From assembly GCA_920105625.2 (NCBI GenBank), contig OV050031.1:93687676-93751675 (forward strand): a stretch of 64,000 nucleotides of DNA. The letters run 5' to 3'. A program made the translations under genes and the position numbers. Below, in pieces: positions 62,515 to 64,000 of this stretch. Position 1 is the stretch's first letter; each line of letters starts with the position of its first letter. Source of the DNA: Clusia tigrina (Eukaryota > Arthropoda > Insecta > Diptera > Clusiidae). The notes below the pieces were generated by a model that did not search any database, was not told where the DNA came from, and saw only the letters and a program-made list of their open reading frames with translations.

Positions 62515-64000
62515 ATCAAAGTTTGCAACATACAAATGCTTGAAACTTTTTACTGGAGCGTCATAAAACCTTGAAATTTTGTAACAATAAAGTACTCGAG
62601 CCTCTTGTCAATTTAAGCTATCTCTCAAAGCTATGCTACCCTTGAGTCCCAAATCAAACACTGCTAAAACTTCAAATGGCCCTACCTTCTGTACGGTACG
62701 TCCTACACCTATCAAAGTTTGCAACATACAAATGTTTGTAACTTTTTACTGGAGCGTCATAAAACCTTGAAATTTTGTAACAATAAAGTACTCGAGCCGC
62801 TTGTCAATTTAAGCTATCGCTCAAAGCTATGCTATCCTTGAGTCCCAAATCCAACACTGCTAAAACTTCAAATGGCCCTAACTTCTATACGGTACGTCCT
62901 ACACCTATCAAAGTTTGCAACATACAAATGCTTGTAACTTTTTACTGGAGCGTCATAAAACCTTGAAATTTTGTAACAATAAAGCACTCGAGCCTCTTGT
63001 CAATTTAAGCTAACGCTCAAAGCAATGCTACCCTTGAGTCCCAAATCAAACACTGATAAAACTTCAAATGGCCCTAACTTCTATACGGTACGTCCTACAC
63101 CTATCAAAGTTTGCAACATACAAATGCTTGTAACTTTTTACTGGATCGTAATAAAACCTTGAAATTTTGTAACAATAAAGTACTCGAGTCTCTTGTCAAT
63201 TTAAGCTATCGCTCAAAGCTATGCTACCCTTGAGTCCCAAATCAAACACTGATAAAACTTCAAATGGCCCTAACTTCTATACGGTACGTCCTAAACCTAT
63301 CAAATTTTGCAACATACAAATGCTTGTAACTTTTTACTGGAGCGTCATAAAACCTTGAAATTTTGTAACAATAAAGTACTCGAGCCTCTTGTCAATTTAA
63401 GCTATCGCTTAAAGCTATGCTAACCTTGAGTCCCAAATCAAACACTGATAAAACATCAAATGGCCCTAACTTCTATACGGTACGTCCTACACCTATCAAA
63501 GTTTGCAACATACAAATGCTTGAAACTTTTTACTGGAGCGTCATAAAACCTTGAAATTTTGTAACAATAAAGTACTCGAGCCTCTTGTCAATTTAAGCTA
63601 TCTCTCAAAGCTATGCTACCCTTGAGTCCCAAATCAAACACTGCTAAAACTTCAAATGGCCCTAACTTCTGTACGGTACGTCCTACACCTATCAGAGTTT
63701 GCAACATACAAATGCTTGTAACTTTTTACTGGAGCGTCATAAAACCTTGAAATTTTGTAACAATAAAGTACTCGAGCCGCTTGTCAATTTAAGATATCGC
63801 TCAAAGCTATGCTACCCTTGAGTCCCAAATCAAACACTGCTAAAACTTCAAATGGCCCTAACTTCTATACGGTACGTCCTACACCTATCAAAGTTTGCAA
63901 CATACAAATGCTTGTAACTTTTTACTGGAGCGTCATAAAACCTTGAAATTTTGTAACAATAAACCACTCGAGCCTCTTGTCAATTTAAGCTAACGCTCAA
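62515..64000 (+). repeat. Truncated copy of the 18-monomer repeat at the window edge
   Basis: Seven full monomers and 114 bp of an eighth repeat 58988-60473 in order, including AATCCAACAC, GAGTCTC, CCTAAACC and ATAAACCACTCG. The array clearly continues beyond 64000. Confidence 0.88.
63887..64000 (+). repeat. Partial last monomer (114 bp)
   Basis: Cut by the window end after GCTAACGCTCAA (unit 114). There is no array boundary here. Confidence 0.97.

Larger units (their letters stand above)
1..64000 (+). repeat. 196-bp satellite DNA array, 326 full monomers plus one partial
   Basis: The entire window is made of one 196-bp unit repeated head-to-tail. Repeat starts can be followed without a break from base 1 (next at 197, 393, 584, 780) to 63887. 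The summed lengths (292 x 196, 28 x 197, 4 x 188, 1 x 191, 1 x 195) equal 63886 exactly, so no foreign insertion of any size is hidden. All copies share one orientation. Divergence between random monomers is a few per cent to perhaps 10% by eye, and much lower between members of the same higher-order repeat. The unit is about 63% A+T, and the plus strand has C well above G (47 against 26 in the typical unit). Role is inferred only: satellite of this scale normally forms centromeric, pericentromeric or other constitutive heterochromatin. The family could not be named. Confidence 0.98.

Noticed and set aside
1..64000. CRISPR array
   Set aside because: Units are 196 bp, contiguous and all alike; there are no short repeats separated by unique spacers.
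1..64000. Telomere-like repeats: CCCTAA in every unit, CCCTAAA in the AAATTC subtypes
   Set aside because: Only one hexamer or heptamer per 196 bp and never in tandem; it is part of the GGCCCTAACTT block that is paralogous to GCTTGTAACTT.
1..64000. Inverted copies, transposons or retroelement remnants within the array
   Set aside because: Repeat starts can be followed in one direction throughout and lengths add up exactly, leaving no room for an insertion.
1..64000. Assembly artefact producing the duplications
   Set aside because: Not excluded, but the duplicated blocks differ by point changes and have hybrid monomers at junctions, as real exchange would leave; spanning long reads would decide.

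Overview
The whole 64 kb window is one uninterrupted tandem array of a single satellite DNA family. The repeat unit is 196 bp and about 37% G+C. Every copy lies head-to-tail in the same orientation. I walked the array by its repeat starts (first base of the ATCAAAGTTTGC-like block) and counted 326 complete monomers plus a 114-bp partial copy at the right edge. 292 monomers measure 196 bp, 28 are 197 bp, four are 188 bp, one is 191 bp and one is 195 bp; these lengths account exactly for the distance from base 1 to base 63886. I saw no gene, RNA gene, transposon, inversion, low-copy spacer or CRISPR array. The short open frames are satellite read in chance frames.

This is eukaryotic heterochromatin, most likely centromeric or another large satellite block. 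Both strands carry sequence reminiscent of flowering-plant satellites (for example AAAAGTTAC and GAAGTTAGGGCCATTTGAAG on the minus strand), so a plant is my best guess, held weakly. The monomer family could not be named from memory.

Layout by diagnostic monomer variants. (I) 1-4504: mixed monomers, including a 191-bp deletion copy. (II) about 4505-24900: a family marked by CAATTAAGG, CTCGATCC, TTTTATAAC, CCCTCAAG and TACTAGAGCC variants, organised as 6-monomer (1177 bp) repeats, then 14-monomer repeats (2746 bp), then a near-perfect head-to-tail duplication of 24 monomers (2 x 4707 bp, about 11.8-21.2 kb). (III) about 24900-40165: a family built around an 8-monomer cassette present four times, each containing the same 188-bp deletion monomer. 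A slice of family II sits inside this region at about 36.9-37.7 kb. (IV) about 40166-49187: 13- and 15-monomer higher-order repeats marked by a CAGATTTTTGC insertion, with dimer and trimer duplications. (V) about 49188-64000: 11-, 12- and 18-monomer repeats marked by GCGTAATAAAACC, TATCTCTC, ATCAGAG and ACAACAAGC variants.

The parts do not work together as genes. The biology is array turnover: in-register unequal exchange or replication-slippage-type copying of one to 24 monomers at a time, leaving hybrid monomers at junctions, with CpG-to-TpG/CpA decay suggesting cytosine methylation.
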